In this document: in pieces, positions 1 through 10,432 of the stretch
Position numbering within the stretch: the stretch's first letter is position 1
Layout: every line of letters starts with the position of its first letter
Origin: Diplocarpon mali
Taxonomy: Eukaryota; Ascomycota; Leotiomycetes; Helotiales; Drepanopezizaceae
NCBI GenBank assembly: GCA_024741835.1
Contig: JAENRP010000414.1
Coordinates: forward strand, 1 to 35,505
Direction of reading: 5' to 3'
DNA: 35,505 nucleotides
The notes under the pieces: model-generated
What the model was told of the DNA's origin: nothing
The model's input: only the letters and a program-made list of their open reading frames with translations
Database searches by the model: none
Translations under genes and position numbers: made by a program

Positions 1-144
1 AAGAAGGCCGCTTACCTTAAATAGCTCTTACTTAGAGAGCTCTTATAAATCAAGATATCTAATATCGTCGTTTGCACCTTATACTTCTTTATGCCCTCTT
101 TTAGTTTACTATTAAGTTTACTATTAGAGAACCTTATTACTATA
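1..144 (+). repeat. 3' part of the 5' LTR of copia-1
   Basis: Bases 1-144 match 5366-5509 base for base except about nine positions, almost all transitions of the RIP type. The window starts inside the LTR, so the U3 part is missing. The LTR ends in ..tata (a mutated ..aca type end) directly before the primer binding site. Confidence 0.9.
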
Positions 145-157
145 AGTTATAAGCCCT
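145..157 (+). other. primer binding site of copia-1 (half-tRNA initiator Met type)
   Basis: The sequence agttataagccc follows the LTR immediately. It is complementary to the anticodon stem-loop of initiator tRNA-Met (GGGCUCAUAACC) with ATG mutated to ATA and GG to AG. Priming from an internally cleaved initiator tRNA is known from Drosophila copia and fungal copia elements. The same site is found in copia-2, where it is better preserved. Confidence 0.7.
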
Positions 158-471
158 ATATGCTTATAAATAGCATTCGATAAATTCCATCGATTAAAGT
201 CTCCTTTATAAATGAAAAGGCCAATTGATATTTTAAGTTTTACTTAACTAATAATGTATAATAGCGTTATTTTAATAATAAAACAGTGGCTACTTCCCTT
301 TTAAAGTATTATGCAATAATCCAAGCTTACGTAAGATTCGTTACTATAGCTAAATCATTAGGACTAATAGCTAAGATTATTAGCTTAATTGCTAAAAGTA
401 CTCTACTGCTTGAATCACCTAATCTTATAAGGACTAATATATAGTACCTTAAACTTTAATATAATAGTTTA

Positions 472-525
472 TCTCCTCCTCCTTCTCCTTCTCCTCCTTT
501 TGATAACTCTATATATATATATATA
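472..525 (+). repeat. pyrimidine tract and (AT)n inside copia-1 gag
   Basis: A run of CCT/TCT triplets (Pro/Ser codons in the gag frame) at 472-500 is followed by a pure AT run at 511-525. Both sit in the open gag frame, so they look like low-complexity coding sequence rather than an inserted repeat. Confidence 0.6.
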
Positions 526-1587
526 AATAAGATATTATTATCTTTAGCTGCCCTTAGCCTCCCTAAGTCTTAAAAGCTTAAAGGTATAAAGGACTATAGC
601 TAATAGAGGAATAAGGTTTTGAACCTTGCAAAGTCAAACGCTTTAACTATATATCTCTATATAAAAGTTAAAATATATACTCTATTTAAGGTTAACTTAT
701 AGGACCGTTCTATTACTCTTAAGGAAAGGGATAGTTAGGTTAAATAAAAAGCTAAGGAATCTTAGATAAAGCTTACTATTATACTTAATTGCAAATTAGG
801 ACTATTAGCTTATATAGAAGGCGATAAATTTGCCTTAGATATATAGAAAGCTCTTCAAAAATAGTATAAAGGATTTGGAATAGTGCTTAAATATAATGCT
901 ATCTAAGCCTATATTACTATTAAATATAACGACTTTAACTTACTTAAAGCTTACGTTATCGCTTTTAGGCTTTTAATTATTAAATTGGAAGCTCTCGACT
1001 CTGCCCTTCCCTTTTATTAATACCTAATTATATTTATTATAGGTTATTCTCATAAATGGCCTATTTAGGCAGATCGATAACGCTTTAACCTTCGCTTAAC
1101 TATAGCAATTAGACGAAAATCAGAAATCATACTTAAAGCTTTTATTAAAGATATTATTAATAAAGCTTAAGCCTTATAGATTTTAAAAATAAATAGAACC
1201 GTACTATATAATAATAAATTAGCTAATAAGCCGCATTCCTTCAAGTATAAGAAGTTAAAAAATAAGAGAGGTTTTAAAGACTTAAAGAAGAGCACCTTTA
1301 AAAGTACTACTACCCTTAATTCCCTTGGCCCTTTTTATAAGTAATTAAAGTTATATTATAAGGCAGAAGATTACTGTATAATTAATAAATTAAAAAGAGA
1401 GGCTTAAAAGAAGGACTTAAGAAAGAAGTACGTATTCTATTACCTTAAAGGTAAAGACGATAAGTCCTTACTATTATTATTACTAAAAGGCAAAAAGCCT
1501 TTTAAGAAGATTTAAAAGGAAGATAAAGAGTTAGATAATAACCTCTTTAGGTATATTATACTATTATTAACCTTATGCCTATTTTTC

Positions 1588-1724
1588 ACTCGCAAGCTAG
1601 GCCTAGGAGTTAATTCCTTACTAAGAGTCGATTTCCTTTTAAGGCTAATTTTCACTCGTAAGCCAGGCCTAAGAGTCAATTCATCTTTAAAGGTAATTTC
1701 CACTTATAAGCTAGGCTTAAGAGT
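1588..1724 (+). repeat. palindromic 23-nt units, cluster of three in copia-1 (gag/integrase linker)
   Basis: Units at 1588-1610, 1654-1676 and 1702-1724. Each has outer arms ACTC/GAGT and inner arms AGGCC/GGCCT around one central base, with RIP changes. Starts are 66 and 48 nt apart, both multiples of three. All begin on the first base of a codon in the polyprotein frame and encode variants of TRKLGLGV. A truncated unit (tail aagagtcgat) lies at about 1619-1632 between the first two, as if a fourth copy lost its front half. On the opposite strand the same DNA encodes TPRPGLRV-like peptide, a product of the palindrome. Confidence 0.85.
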
Positions 1725-3144
1725 TAGTTCTTTTACTTCTACTTCTTATTTCTTATTAAAATTAAGGAATCGTTAGCTATATAATATAGGTATTAGTAAG
1801 CATATCTTTAATAATCTCTTTAAGTTTACCTCTTATATTACTTAAGATAATCTACCCTTTTTAGATATAGTTAATAAAGCTATTCAACCTTTTAATATTA
1901 GCACTTGCAAAGTTAATGCATTTAAATCTAATAGAAAGGTATATATTCTTAAGTTAATTAATACTCTTTATATACCTTAATTACTTATCTACTTATACTT
2001 AAGTAGTAAACTTAATAAAATCAAAGGCTTCTATCGAAATAGTAAGCTATTCCTATTTAATAAGAAGGAAATTTGCACTATTAATAATAATATATATATT
2101 ATTAAGGAATAGTCTTCTACTAACTCCTTTAATTATATAAGTAGATATACTTTCCTAGCTGCTATTAAGAATAGACCTTTTGATATTAAGCTTTAGTACC
2201 GTCGATTAAGCTACGCTAGCCTATAAATAGTCAGAAAGACCTAATCTGCTATTACTAATATATAGATTAAGGAAATAAAATTAGGAAAGACGCGAATCTA
2301 CGCGCCTTATAAGAAAGGCAGACCTCTTTAATACATTAATAAACGTTTAGCTTGCCCTCGACTTATAAAGGCACTTGACGAGATATACGTTAATATAATT
2401 CATTTGAAGCTAATTAGCCTTAACGGTTATAAGTACGCCTCTATCTTCATTTGCTTAGCCATAATAGCTAAGTAGGGATAGACTTATATAAATAAATATA
2501 ATGCCTTTAAGGTAAATAAGAAGATGATCAGCCTTTTACAAACTTAGTATAATCGCATAATTAAGCGGTAGAGAACTAATAAAAGTAAGGAGTACTCTCT
2601 TATATAAATGCAAATACTTATAGAAAACCTTAGTATAATTTGAAAGGAATCTACTTTATATATACTAAGATAAGATAGTAGATTAAAACGATTAATTCGT
2701 ATACTAATAGAAAAGTTGCAAATAGCTATAATTAACTAAAATATCCCTTCCTTTCTTTAGCCTTACCTCCTTCTTATAATAATATATATTACTAACCTTA
2801 CTACCTTTAATATTCTAAGCGGTAAGACTCTATATAAGGTCTTTTAGAATGATATTAAGCCTAATAAGGCCTATACTCCTTTAATCAAGTATCTTAAAGT
2901 ACTAGGCTAGTAAGTCTATATATTAATTAAAAAAGAAAAGCGAACTTAAAGTATTAAACTCGCTTTAAGAGTAAAGGTAAGTACTCTTATTAGATTTAAT
3001 AGTAGAAGTATTTATTAGATTTATATATTATTGCAAATAAAGGAAAAGATTATTTAATCATTTTATATTCAATTTGATAAAGATAGCCTAATTATAAAGC
3101 TATACCTTAAGGAAAATTCCTCTTTTTAATTAAAGGGTGATTTC

Positions 3145-3215
3145 ACTCTTAAGCTAGGCCCGCGAGTCACTTTTTAAAATAATGATAATTCTACTCTTAA
3201 GCTAGGACCGCAAGT
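3145..3215 (+). repeat. palindromic 23-nt units, pair in copia-1 (integrase/RT linker)
   Basis: Units at 3145-3167 and 3193-3215, starts 48 nt apart, in the same codon phase as the three upstream units (start positions all 1 modulo 3). The first is preceded by ttaaagggtgattt, a string that recurs at about 5018 and 5044 before the unit at 5063. They fall between the integrase and reverse transcriptase domains, a place where extra residues would be tolerated. Confidence 0.85.
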
Positions 3216-5019
3216 CGATTTAAGAGAAATTGATAAAGCTAAGCTTCTTACTTTAAAGAAGAGAGGAAGACCTTTTAGTTTAAAGAATAAGGCTTACCTT
3301 TAGCCTTTTAAGAAGAGAGCTACTTGCTCTATTGCTCTTAGATTTAAAGCTAATAACTTTAATAATAAGGAAGCTTATTTAGGCGCCTTTTATATAGCCT
3401 TCTTTAACTCTCTATATTTAAATAACTTAAAAATAGTCGAATAAGCCCTCTCTTACGCTAACGCTAATAAATAGCGATCTACGATCAACTTTAAGTATAA
3501 TTCCCTTGCTTATAAGGATATATAAATAGTAGTGAAACGCTTAGAACTCTCAAAAGACAATAGAGTACTTAGATTAAGGCTTGTCTTTAAAATAAAAAGA
3601 GACTAAAATAGGGAAATCTCTTAATAGAAGGTCAGATTCGTTATATAAGGCTATATATAATAATAAGGTTAAGATTACGATTAGACTTTTGTTAGAGTAT
3701 ATAAATCTATAGTTTAGAAGATCGCAATTGCGCTTATAGCGCTATACGACTTTAAGCTAGATTAGTTTAATATTAAGATAGCTTTCTTTAATTCAAAAGC
3801 TAACTTTAATATCTATATTAAGTTACCTCTTAAATATACTTAAAATAAGGTCGTTCTTTTACCTTAAGACTACTGTCTCAAGCTTCTTAAGGCCTTATAT
3901 AGCTTAAAGCAATCTTTACAACTATAGTAAGAAAAGCTACGGTTTGAGCTATAAAAGCTCGATTTTCAACCTTTTAATATTAATAATTGCGTATATATCA
4001 ACTGCGCCTTTCGGATTCTTATTATTATATATATCGACGACTTCCTTATAGTAGCTAAAAAGGGTGATATATATAATAAGTTTAAGAGAGATCTTCGCTA
4101 CCTCTTCAAGATCATAAGTAGCAAACCGGCTAACTACTTTTTAAGAGTATATATAGTTAGAGATTAATAAAATAGAACGATCTTACTTTATTAAAACGCC
4201 TATATTAATAAGGTTCTTAAACGTTTTTATATAACTAATTATAAAAGCATACTAACGCCTTTTGCTAATAGCTATAAAGTTTATAAAGTCAAATTTAAAG
4301 GCCAAGCCACTCTATAGGAAGTAAAGCTATATTAAAAGATCTGTAGTTCTCTATAGTACTTTGCGTACTTTATGCAATAGGATATACTAAATTACTGCTC
4401 TATTCTTAATAAATTCCTTACCAACCCTTTGCTATAATATATAGCAGCTTTAAAACGAGTTTTATAATACTTATAAGGAACGCGATTCTATTATACTACC
4501 TTCGAAAGTAAAAGAACTGACTTAAAGCTTTAGAAATTGTATAATTATTGCAATTTTAATTAGGTAGGCAATAGAGGAAGTAGAGCCTCCTATTCTAAGG
4601 CCGTCTTTTTCTTTAATAATAGTATAATTACTACTTCCTTTAAGCGATAGACTATTATCGCTCTCTTATCTATAGAAGTAAAGTATATTACTATATGCAA
4701 ATTCGTATAAAAGGCCTTTTAAATACGCTAAGTACTTAAGGAAATAGGCTATAATAGCAATAACGCCACTAAAGTCGAGATGATCTGCGATAATTAAAAA
4801 GCGCTTCATCTTATTAAAAACCCTGAATATTATTAAAGAACGAAGTATATTGATATCAAGTTCTATTATATTTGGCAAGAGCTTTAGAAAGGCTATTTAG
4901 ATCTTTAGTATACTAATACTAAAGATAACGCCGCCGATAGACTTATCAAAAGCTTAAATAGCTCTAACTACGCCGCCTTTATCAAATTATTAAATATAAA
5001 GGTTCTGCACCTTAATTAA

Positions 5020-5260
5020 AGGGTGATTTTTTTGATACTTCTATTAAAGGGTGATTTTTTTTACTCTTAGGCTAGGCCCGCGAGTTGATTTTGACTTTTT
5101 AAAGGGTGGATTTCCTACTCTAGAGTAGAGGGCGCTAGCGAACTCTACTCTATTTCCTATATCTATAGGTTGATTTTTTATATAAAACTATATATTATAA
5201 TAAAAGTTATAATATTATATATATTATTAGAAAGTACCTTTAAAGGTCTCCTTAAAGGGG
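5020..5260 (+). other. untranslated 3' part of copia-1 with palindromic unit, hairpin and polypurine tract
   Basis: Behind the polyprotein stop come two near copies of ttaaagggtgattttt (about 5018 and 5044), one palindromic unit (5063-5085, out of the polyprotein phase), and an inverted repeat gagtagag/ctctactc at 5123-5130 and 5143-5150 around an NheI-like gctagc. The run cttaaagggg at 5251-5260 directly before the LTR is the likely polypurine tract for plus-strand priming. Confidence 0.65.
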
Positions 5261-5509
5261 TATATTGCAGGTATGCCTATTATATATTTGTTATATAATC
5301 TATTATATAATATATTATATATAATATATATTATATGACTTATTATATGACTTAGCGCCTTCGCTAAGAAGGCCGCTTACCTTAAATAGCTCTTAATTAA
5401 AGAGCTCTTATAAATCGAGACATCTAACATCGTCGTTTGCACCTTATACTTTTTTATACCCTCTTCTAGTTTACTATTAAGTTTACTATTAAAGAACCTT
5501 ATTACTATA
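5261..5509 (+). repeat. 3' LTR of copia-1
   Basis: About 249 bp between the polypurine tract and the copia-2 type leader. The right 144 bases match the start of the window. The left part is a block of TATA-rich inverted sequence (5289-5350). A hairpin cttagcg/cgctaag with a 4-base loop lies at 5351-5368, and a second palindromic segment, agctctt/aagagct, at 5388-5406. The exact left border is inferred from the polypurine tract, not from a second copy. Confidence 0.75.
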
Positions 5510-5689
5510 TAAAGTAAGGAATTATACCTTTTATAATATAGGTTAGCCAAATAGGGAATCATACCTCCTATTCGCTAATTGCTCGCCTTTTGCTATAAGT
5601 CTTATTCAACTTCCTACTAATAGTTGCAGCGCAAGTGCTTTTTAAAGGAAGTTAATAATCAGTTATCGGTCTAATTAGGACTTATAACC
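5510..5689 (-). mobile_element. copia-2 type leader fragment with primer binding site
   Basis: Reading in reverse, this matches the leader behind the 5' LTR of copia-2 (compare 21850-22026): primer site remnant at 5678-5689, then the repeat motif around ggaattatacc near 5518. It is cut at 5510 where the copia-1 LTR begins, so the rest of this copy would be expected to the left of the window, on the far side of copia-1. The open frame of 61 codons that crosses this junction in reverse is a chance product of the two repeats. Confidence 0.75.
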
Positions 5690-5884
5690 TATTAAGCTTA
5701 AGTAAGTCAGCGCAATAGGTAAAGGAGGCTTTTAAAGGTCGATAGTTGATATATTAGTAAGAGTTATAGAAAGAAGGTTACCCCTTTCTTCCTTATAGCT
5801 ATATATATATTAATATCTTACTAACTAAGCAATAGGATTATATAATAATATATTAAAGTGATACCTATATCACCTATCTTAACA
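5690..5884 (-). repeat. copia-2 type LTR (195 bp)
   Basis: Same length and clearly the same sequence as the LTRs at 16037-16231, 22027-22221 and 33751-33945. In reverse it starts TGTTAAGATAGG and ends CTTAAGCTTAATA next to the primer site. It has more A/T changes than the copia-2 LTRs. The 5 bases tttaa at 5885-5889 are the candidate target duplication. Confidence 0.88.
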
Positions 5885-6093
5885 TTTAAGAATATTCTCT
5901 ACTATAGGTAGTTTAATTAAAGGATAATAATATTAAAGTTATTTTATACTTTAAGCAGTTCGCAGATAATAGGAATAGTCTATTCGGCCTTTAGGCAATT
6001 AGTAGGTTATTAATTAGCAAGTACGCTTAATATACTTAAGTTAAAAGAGAGAGGTTATTAGTTTAGCTTAATAGTATTACTATTGAGTAGTAA
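5885..6093 (-). pseudogene. copia-2 type pol fragment (integrase/RT linker region)
   Basis: These bases match 18372-18575 of copia-2 with scattered C/T and G/A differences, for example gcagataataggaatagtct against gcagacgataggaatagtct. Similarity stops near 6093. The fragment abuts a copia-2 type LTR without leader or 3' end, so the LTR copy most likely inserted into an older, already partial element of the same family. Confidence 0.7.
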
Positions 6094-6937
6094 GTAATAG
6101 TAGTAGTTGAAGAACTTAGAGACTTAGGAGGCTTGATTCCTAACTACAGGAGCAAAGCAATCTATATATACAAAATATCTTGAGCTTCTAGAACCTTCTA
6201 GTATATTAGAGTTATACTAGATTATAAATCAATATAGGTATACGTAATGCAATACGTAATCCTTTGATTTGTAATATAGTTTTGGCTAAACTTAGTACTA
6301 TAAGTCATAGCTAAATATAGAACTATGACTCATAGCTAGGATATAAAGTTCATAGCTAAATTTAGCATAGCTATGATTTCTAATCCAACTTAGCTAATAT
6401 AGTATAGAGACCTAAGATGGATAGGTCTTATAACATATATCATATGATCAGCGTAGGACGGTAAGAGGATAAAAGGGCCATCTTCTATATATAGAGATAG
6501 CGCGCGTTGCTATAAGTATTAAATATACCTTATACTTAGGACTTATTCCTAATATCTTGTCTAAAAGAGCCCGCTTATAGTACTTCCTCCTTTTATTTTT
6601 AAGTCTTCCCTTAGGCCTAATCTTATATTATCTCCCTTCTGTTTTATATTAGTGACCTATATAAGGACCGATTTCCTAAGATTTCCGTCCTTATACGACC
6701 TTATCGATCTCTTGGTTTATAAATAAGAGACTGGCCTTTTGAAAAATACATCTTTAAAATACTTATAGCATTTTAATCAACTTTAAAAACCTTATCCTTA
6801 ATTGCTTAATTACTTAGAACTATCGATTTTCATTTAGCAACTATTAATAACCTTAGATTTTCCCTTTTCGGCTCTGCTATAAAAACCCTTATTTTCTTCC
6901 TTAACTTTAAGATTTTCGGAATTTTCGGCTTCTTAGT
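6094..6937. other. non-coding stretch before gypsy-1 gag
   Basis: No convincing reading frame. Between 6303 and 6376 the motif catagcta recurs four times and makes small inverted repeats, such as agtcatag/ctatgact at 6303-6310 and 6323-6330 and the palindrome catagctatg at 6366-6375. TTC-GAA-TTC spacing at 6186-6198 fits a three-unit heat-shock element but may be chance. This stretch should hold the gypsy-1 5' LTR and leader; I could not find a matching second copy to prove it. Confidence 0.4.
6486..6493 (+). promoter_or_regulatory. possible TATA box upstream of gypsy-1
   Basis: The string tatatata sits in a GC-containing context (atagcgcgcg follows), about 445 bases before the gag ATG, a plausible place for an LTR promoter. 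In a sequence this AT-rich the match is weak evidence alone. Confidence 0.25.
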
Positions 6938-7323
6938 ATGAAAAGTTTAGCGAACCCTATAATAGTAATCTCAAATAGCAGTAGTTTTAAGTACTTAAGT
7001 AATACTAAGCGCAAACTCTAATTAAAAGTGCCTCTTTAGAATCTTTAGAAATCCGAATCTAATAATTCAGCCGCCTTAATTTAATAGAACTTTAAAAACT
7101 GCCTTAGAATTGTCTTTAAAGACCCCTTTATTCTAAGGACTAATAGGAATTAGCCTAGAAGCTAAGAAGAATCTTATATATAAACCTTATCTTAGAAATT
7201 AGTCTTTAATTAGGTAAACCTTATCTTATTACGATTAATTACAATACTTTTATTAGCTATTTAGCACTTACTTAAAATCTCTTAGCAAACTTGGATTAAA
7301 CTTTTAATAGAATTCGGAATTCT

Positions 7324-7346
7324 ACTCCTAGGCCTAGCCTATAAGT
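7324..7346 (+). repeat. palindromic unit in gypsy-1 gag, second codon phase
   Basis: 23 nt from actcctagg to ataagt. In the gag frame its first base is a third codon position, giving LLGLAYK rather than TPRPSL. The alternative frame across it would read STPRPSL. Same second phase as the unit at 12377. Confidence 0.75.
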
Positions 7347-8332
7347 AGAAGGATAAAAAGACGTTTATAAATAACTTAAGACTGCTACCTACTTCTTTAA
7401 TATTAATATTAGAAAATACTAAAAATAATAATAATTTTAAACTTTTCACTAACCTTTTATTTAAATCTTTTTAAACTCGTCCTAGTCACTTTAAAATTGA
7501 CTCAGATTTTAAACGTTCTTTAAGCCCTTTTGAATTTCAAAGTACTCCTTTTAGCAATCAATCTCGCAATATTAAAGCTTCTCCTTTACCCTTTATAGAT
7601 TCTATTAACTTAGATAGTTAATATAAAACGATAATAGCCGCATTTAAGGCTATTACTAATCACTTTCCCCTCCTTAATTCCCCTAATGCTCCTTACTTTA
7701 TAAGCGCTAATATTACTAATTTCCTTAAGTAATATAAGGAAACTTATTACAATTTTAATATTATATAAGAGGATATGATTTCTTAACTTCCTTACTATTA
7801 TAATTATATAAGCAAAGATATTATCAAATCCCTTCTTAAATAGAAAACTTATAATTTATAAGAACTCCTTATTAAGGCCTTTCAATCTGAATTCTAAGAA
7901 TTTGATAAATAATAGATTTATAATACTTTAGCTTTCTTAAAGGAATCTGTTTTAATCACTTAAACTCCTAAGGAACTTAAGAACTACTATCGGACTTTTA
8001 CTTATATATTAAATACCTTAATTAGCTAGAAAATACTTAGCAAAGTTGAAAGAGGCTGCCTTTTCTTACTTGGATTACCTATTGGCCTTTAAAATAAGAT
8101 TATCAAGCATTTTAAGATCGATAAGCAAGACCTTATAACCTTTGCCTTATTTAAGGAATTCTTAGCCTTTACTTTAAAATCAGATCTTAGTAAAAGAACT
8201 ATTAATATTATAAAATAGGAAAAAGCCCTTACTCCCTTTTATACTAAAGACCTTAAGAGTCTAGTCTAAGAATACTCAAAAGCTTTAAAAGTTATAAAGG
8301 AAGTAAAGAAGAACCTAGTAGTCATACCTTTT

Positions 8333-8355
8333 ACTTATAGGCCTAACTTAAAAGT
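8333..8355 (+). repeat. palindromic unit in gypsy-1 gag, main phase
   Basis: 23 nt from acttatagg to aaaagt, degenerate in its right arm. In the gag frame it reads TYRPNLKV, the usual Thr-first phase, downstream of the capsid-like part and before the Cys-rich site. Confidence 0.7.
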
Positions 8356-10409
8356 AAGATCCAACCTTAGAATTAAGGAACTTAAGACCTAATTTGCAAA
8401 ACTCTGAATCTAAAGCTTAAAAACTAGGATTAATAATCTCTTACAAGAAAAATAGCATATTCCTTAATTTGGTAATAGGTAAAACTCAGCTACTATAAGC
8501 CAACCTAGTAGTTCCTATTACTAGACTCTTGCTTTTTATCATTTAAAATAACTAGCTAATATAAGAACTTAATAGTTGATTAAAGAAGGAGAAATTGATC
8601 CTAACTAGCACTTTACTAATATTAATACTATAAGGTACTAAGGGAATAGCAATAGAAGAAGACTAACTTGCAACTTTTGCAATAATAAGAAACCCAATTG
8701 CCTTTTATATAAGTATTGCAACAATTGTCCTCTTTTCTATCGTTTTATTAATACTAAAGTTATATATATTAATAAGTATAAGATACTTTATATTAAAGAT
8801 CTTAAGCTAAATGCTATCCCTATTAAAAAATATCAGAATCGCTTATAGCTATAGATTATTCGAATAATAATATATAGTATAAAGTAAGATAAGGATTTGG
8901 CCAAATAAAAGCGTATTATCGAAATAAACTCTAAGGTCCTAACTTATATATATATAGGTCTAGCTAGCAACCTACCTAAAAGAGTACTTACTAACTAAAC
9001 TTTAAACTAAACTACTACTAAAGTCAAAGGAATCTCTATTTTAAAGTAGGTTAATAATAATATATCTGCTAATATTAATGCTACTTCTGTATTTAAAAAC
9101 CCTTAGAATACTCAGCGTCCTTTTAAATCTACTACTCTTTTAATACTAATAAAACTAGCCAAAGTCCAGAAATCAATACGTACAACTTAGGAATCTTAAT
9201 ATAAAGTCCAAACGCTAAAAGATACCTAATAATCTAAAACTATAATAGATAAAGATAAGCTAATATAGCAGATGAATTGATTAAGGATATAATAGATAAA
9301 GATAGCTTTAAGCTTAAAGATTAAGAAGTTGAAGTTATTACGCAGACCCTTGACCTTAAGTAAAAGAGACAGATATTAAAATAGGAAAAATTTATTAATA
9401 AATATACTAATTTAACTGCAATAGAGAAAGCTATAGAAAATGTTATAGCTTAGCAAATTAACCTTACATTTAAAGACCTATTTAGTTTAATTAAACAGTT
9501 TAATAAAGTATTAAGAAAGCATATCTTAATTATATCTAAAGATTTAAATAATAATAAGGAAATAGAAATTATAATATAAAAGAACTCTAAGAAGCACTTA
9601 GCCTTAATTAAATATCTTTAAATTATAGAAGACAAAGGAATCCAAAGGTACTATAATATTATAGTAATAGCTTTAATATCTTAGAATATTAATCGAAATT
9701 ATTCAATAGTTGCGATAAAAAGCCTTATAGTTATTTATTTTATAGAAGAATCAGTTAAAGCAAAGGCTTTGATCGATTATAGTTTAAAAGTTAATGCAAT
9801 AATTAGAAAAGTGGCAGAAATAGCTTAATTAATAATTATTAGCGATCGACTCCTTATTTATTCGACTGTCTTTAAATTAAAATACAATTTTAATAGATAG
9901 GTGAAAAATATAAAAGTTAAAGTTAAAAGGATTATTAATTATACTAACTTTCTAATAATAGAGAATTCTTCAAATGATATTCTTTTAAGAATGCCTTTTA
10001 TTTTAAAATCTTAGCTAATATTTAACTATCTTAAAGATAGTCTTATAAAAGCTAGTCTTTAAAATATAGATCGATCTTTAAAAGGATAAATAATTATTGC
10101 AAGAGATATAATCGAATTCTAGAATAAGGTTTTAAGAAATAATTAACTAATATAAGAGCTAAGCTTAATATTAATAAAAGAAGGCACCTAGTAAGGAGTT
10201 ATAGTAAAAGAAAGGTAAATTTGCCGATTTTAAATAATAGCAATTTAACTTACGGTTTTAGATTAAGAGTCAAATCTGGAATTTTAAAAAATAGTACAAT
10301 TGGCGTTTTATCGGATTAATAATTAAGAAAAAAGAAAAATAAGGTAGAGAAGAGGGTTTATTTTATAAATTTCGATAATTTACTAATTATTTTAAAAAAC
10401 CTAAAAACC

Positions 10410-10432
10410 ACTTATAGGCCAGACCTGTAAGT
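10410..10432 (+). repeat. palindromic unit in gypsy-1 between protease and RT
   Basis: 23 nt, reads TYRPDL(stop)V in the pol frame with the RIP stop replacing Gln. Thr-first phase. It lies about 650 nt before the first recognised RT motif. Confidence 0.8.

Larger units (their letters stand above)
160..5019 (+). pseudogene. copia-1 gag-pol polyprotein, one frame, RIP stops throughout
   Basis: From the ATG at 160, just behind the primer site, the frame runs to the TAA at 5017-5019: 1,619 codons without a net frameshift. Interruptions are TAA or TAG plus one early TGA (near 226). Order: gag (to about 1500), linker with three palindromic units, integrase, linker with two more units, reverse transcriptase, RNase H. 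Integrase zinc site near 2191-2320 reads YRRLSYA and YAPYKKGR, i.e. both His and both Cys changed to Tyr. The first integrase Asp region reads IYVNII (Asp to Asn). The RT catalytic box is YIDD at 4030-4041 and is intact. An RNase H segment SIEVKYIT lies near 4670, and the C-terminus (AADRLIKSL) has the copia ADxLTK-like ending. A gag zinc knuckle near 1340-1380 is too damaged to call. It cannot make protein. Confidence 0.88.
1..5509 (+). mobile_element. copia-1: Ty1/copia LTR retrotransposon, left end cut, RIP-inactivated
   Basis: This is a nearly complete Ty1/copia element on the + strand. The order seen is partial 5' LTR, initiator-tRNA-type primer site, one gag-pol frame, untranslated 3' part, polypurine tract and 3' LTR. 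The order integrase before reverse transcriptase places it in copia rather than gypsy. Internal length between LTRs is about 5.1 kb, normal for copia. The 144 bases of 5' LTR that are visible match the end of the 3' LTR with about nine differences, nearly all C/T or G/A transitions. Its 3' LTR is joined to the leader of a copia-2 type copy, which suggests it inserted there; the 5 bases taaag at 5510-5514 would be the target duplication, to be matched left of the window. Confidence 0.9.
6938..9270 (+). pseudogene. gypsy-1 gag relic
   Basis: The ATG at 6938 opens a frame (starts 2 modulo 3) interrupted only by TAA and TAG until a TGA near 9275. The N-terminus is basic and Ser/Asn-rich (MKSLANPII). 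The middle, about 7600-8250, has the gag capsid-like part of this fungal group, with FLKESV and LFLLGLP segments. A Cys-rich site at 8669-8733 reads CNFCNNKK then CLLYKYCNNCP, so C-x2-C pairs are visible but the usual CX2CX4HX4C knuckle is not, perhaps because of RIP. Two palindromic units lie inside: 7324-7346 (second phase) and 8333-8355 (main phase, TYRPNLKV). Frame changes near 9265 on entering the protease part, by indel decay or original frameshift; I cannot tell which. Confidence 0.7.

Noticed and set aside
145..160. tRNA gene fragment
   Set aside because: Only the anticodon-arm complement is present next to LTR ends; a primer binding site explains it.
1512..1703. Reverse 63-codon frame rich in TPRPGLRV
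   Set aside because: Antisense to copia-1; explained by the palindromic nature of the units.
5289..5350. AT-rich hairpin block as a replication origin
   Set aside because: It lies in an LTR of an AT-rich transposon and nothing else supports an origin.
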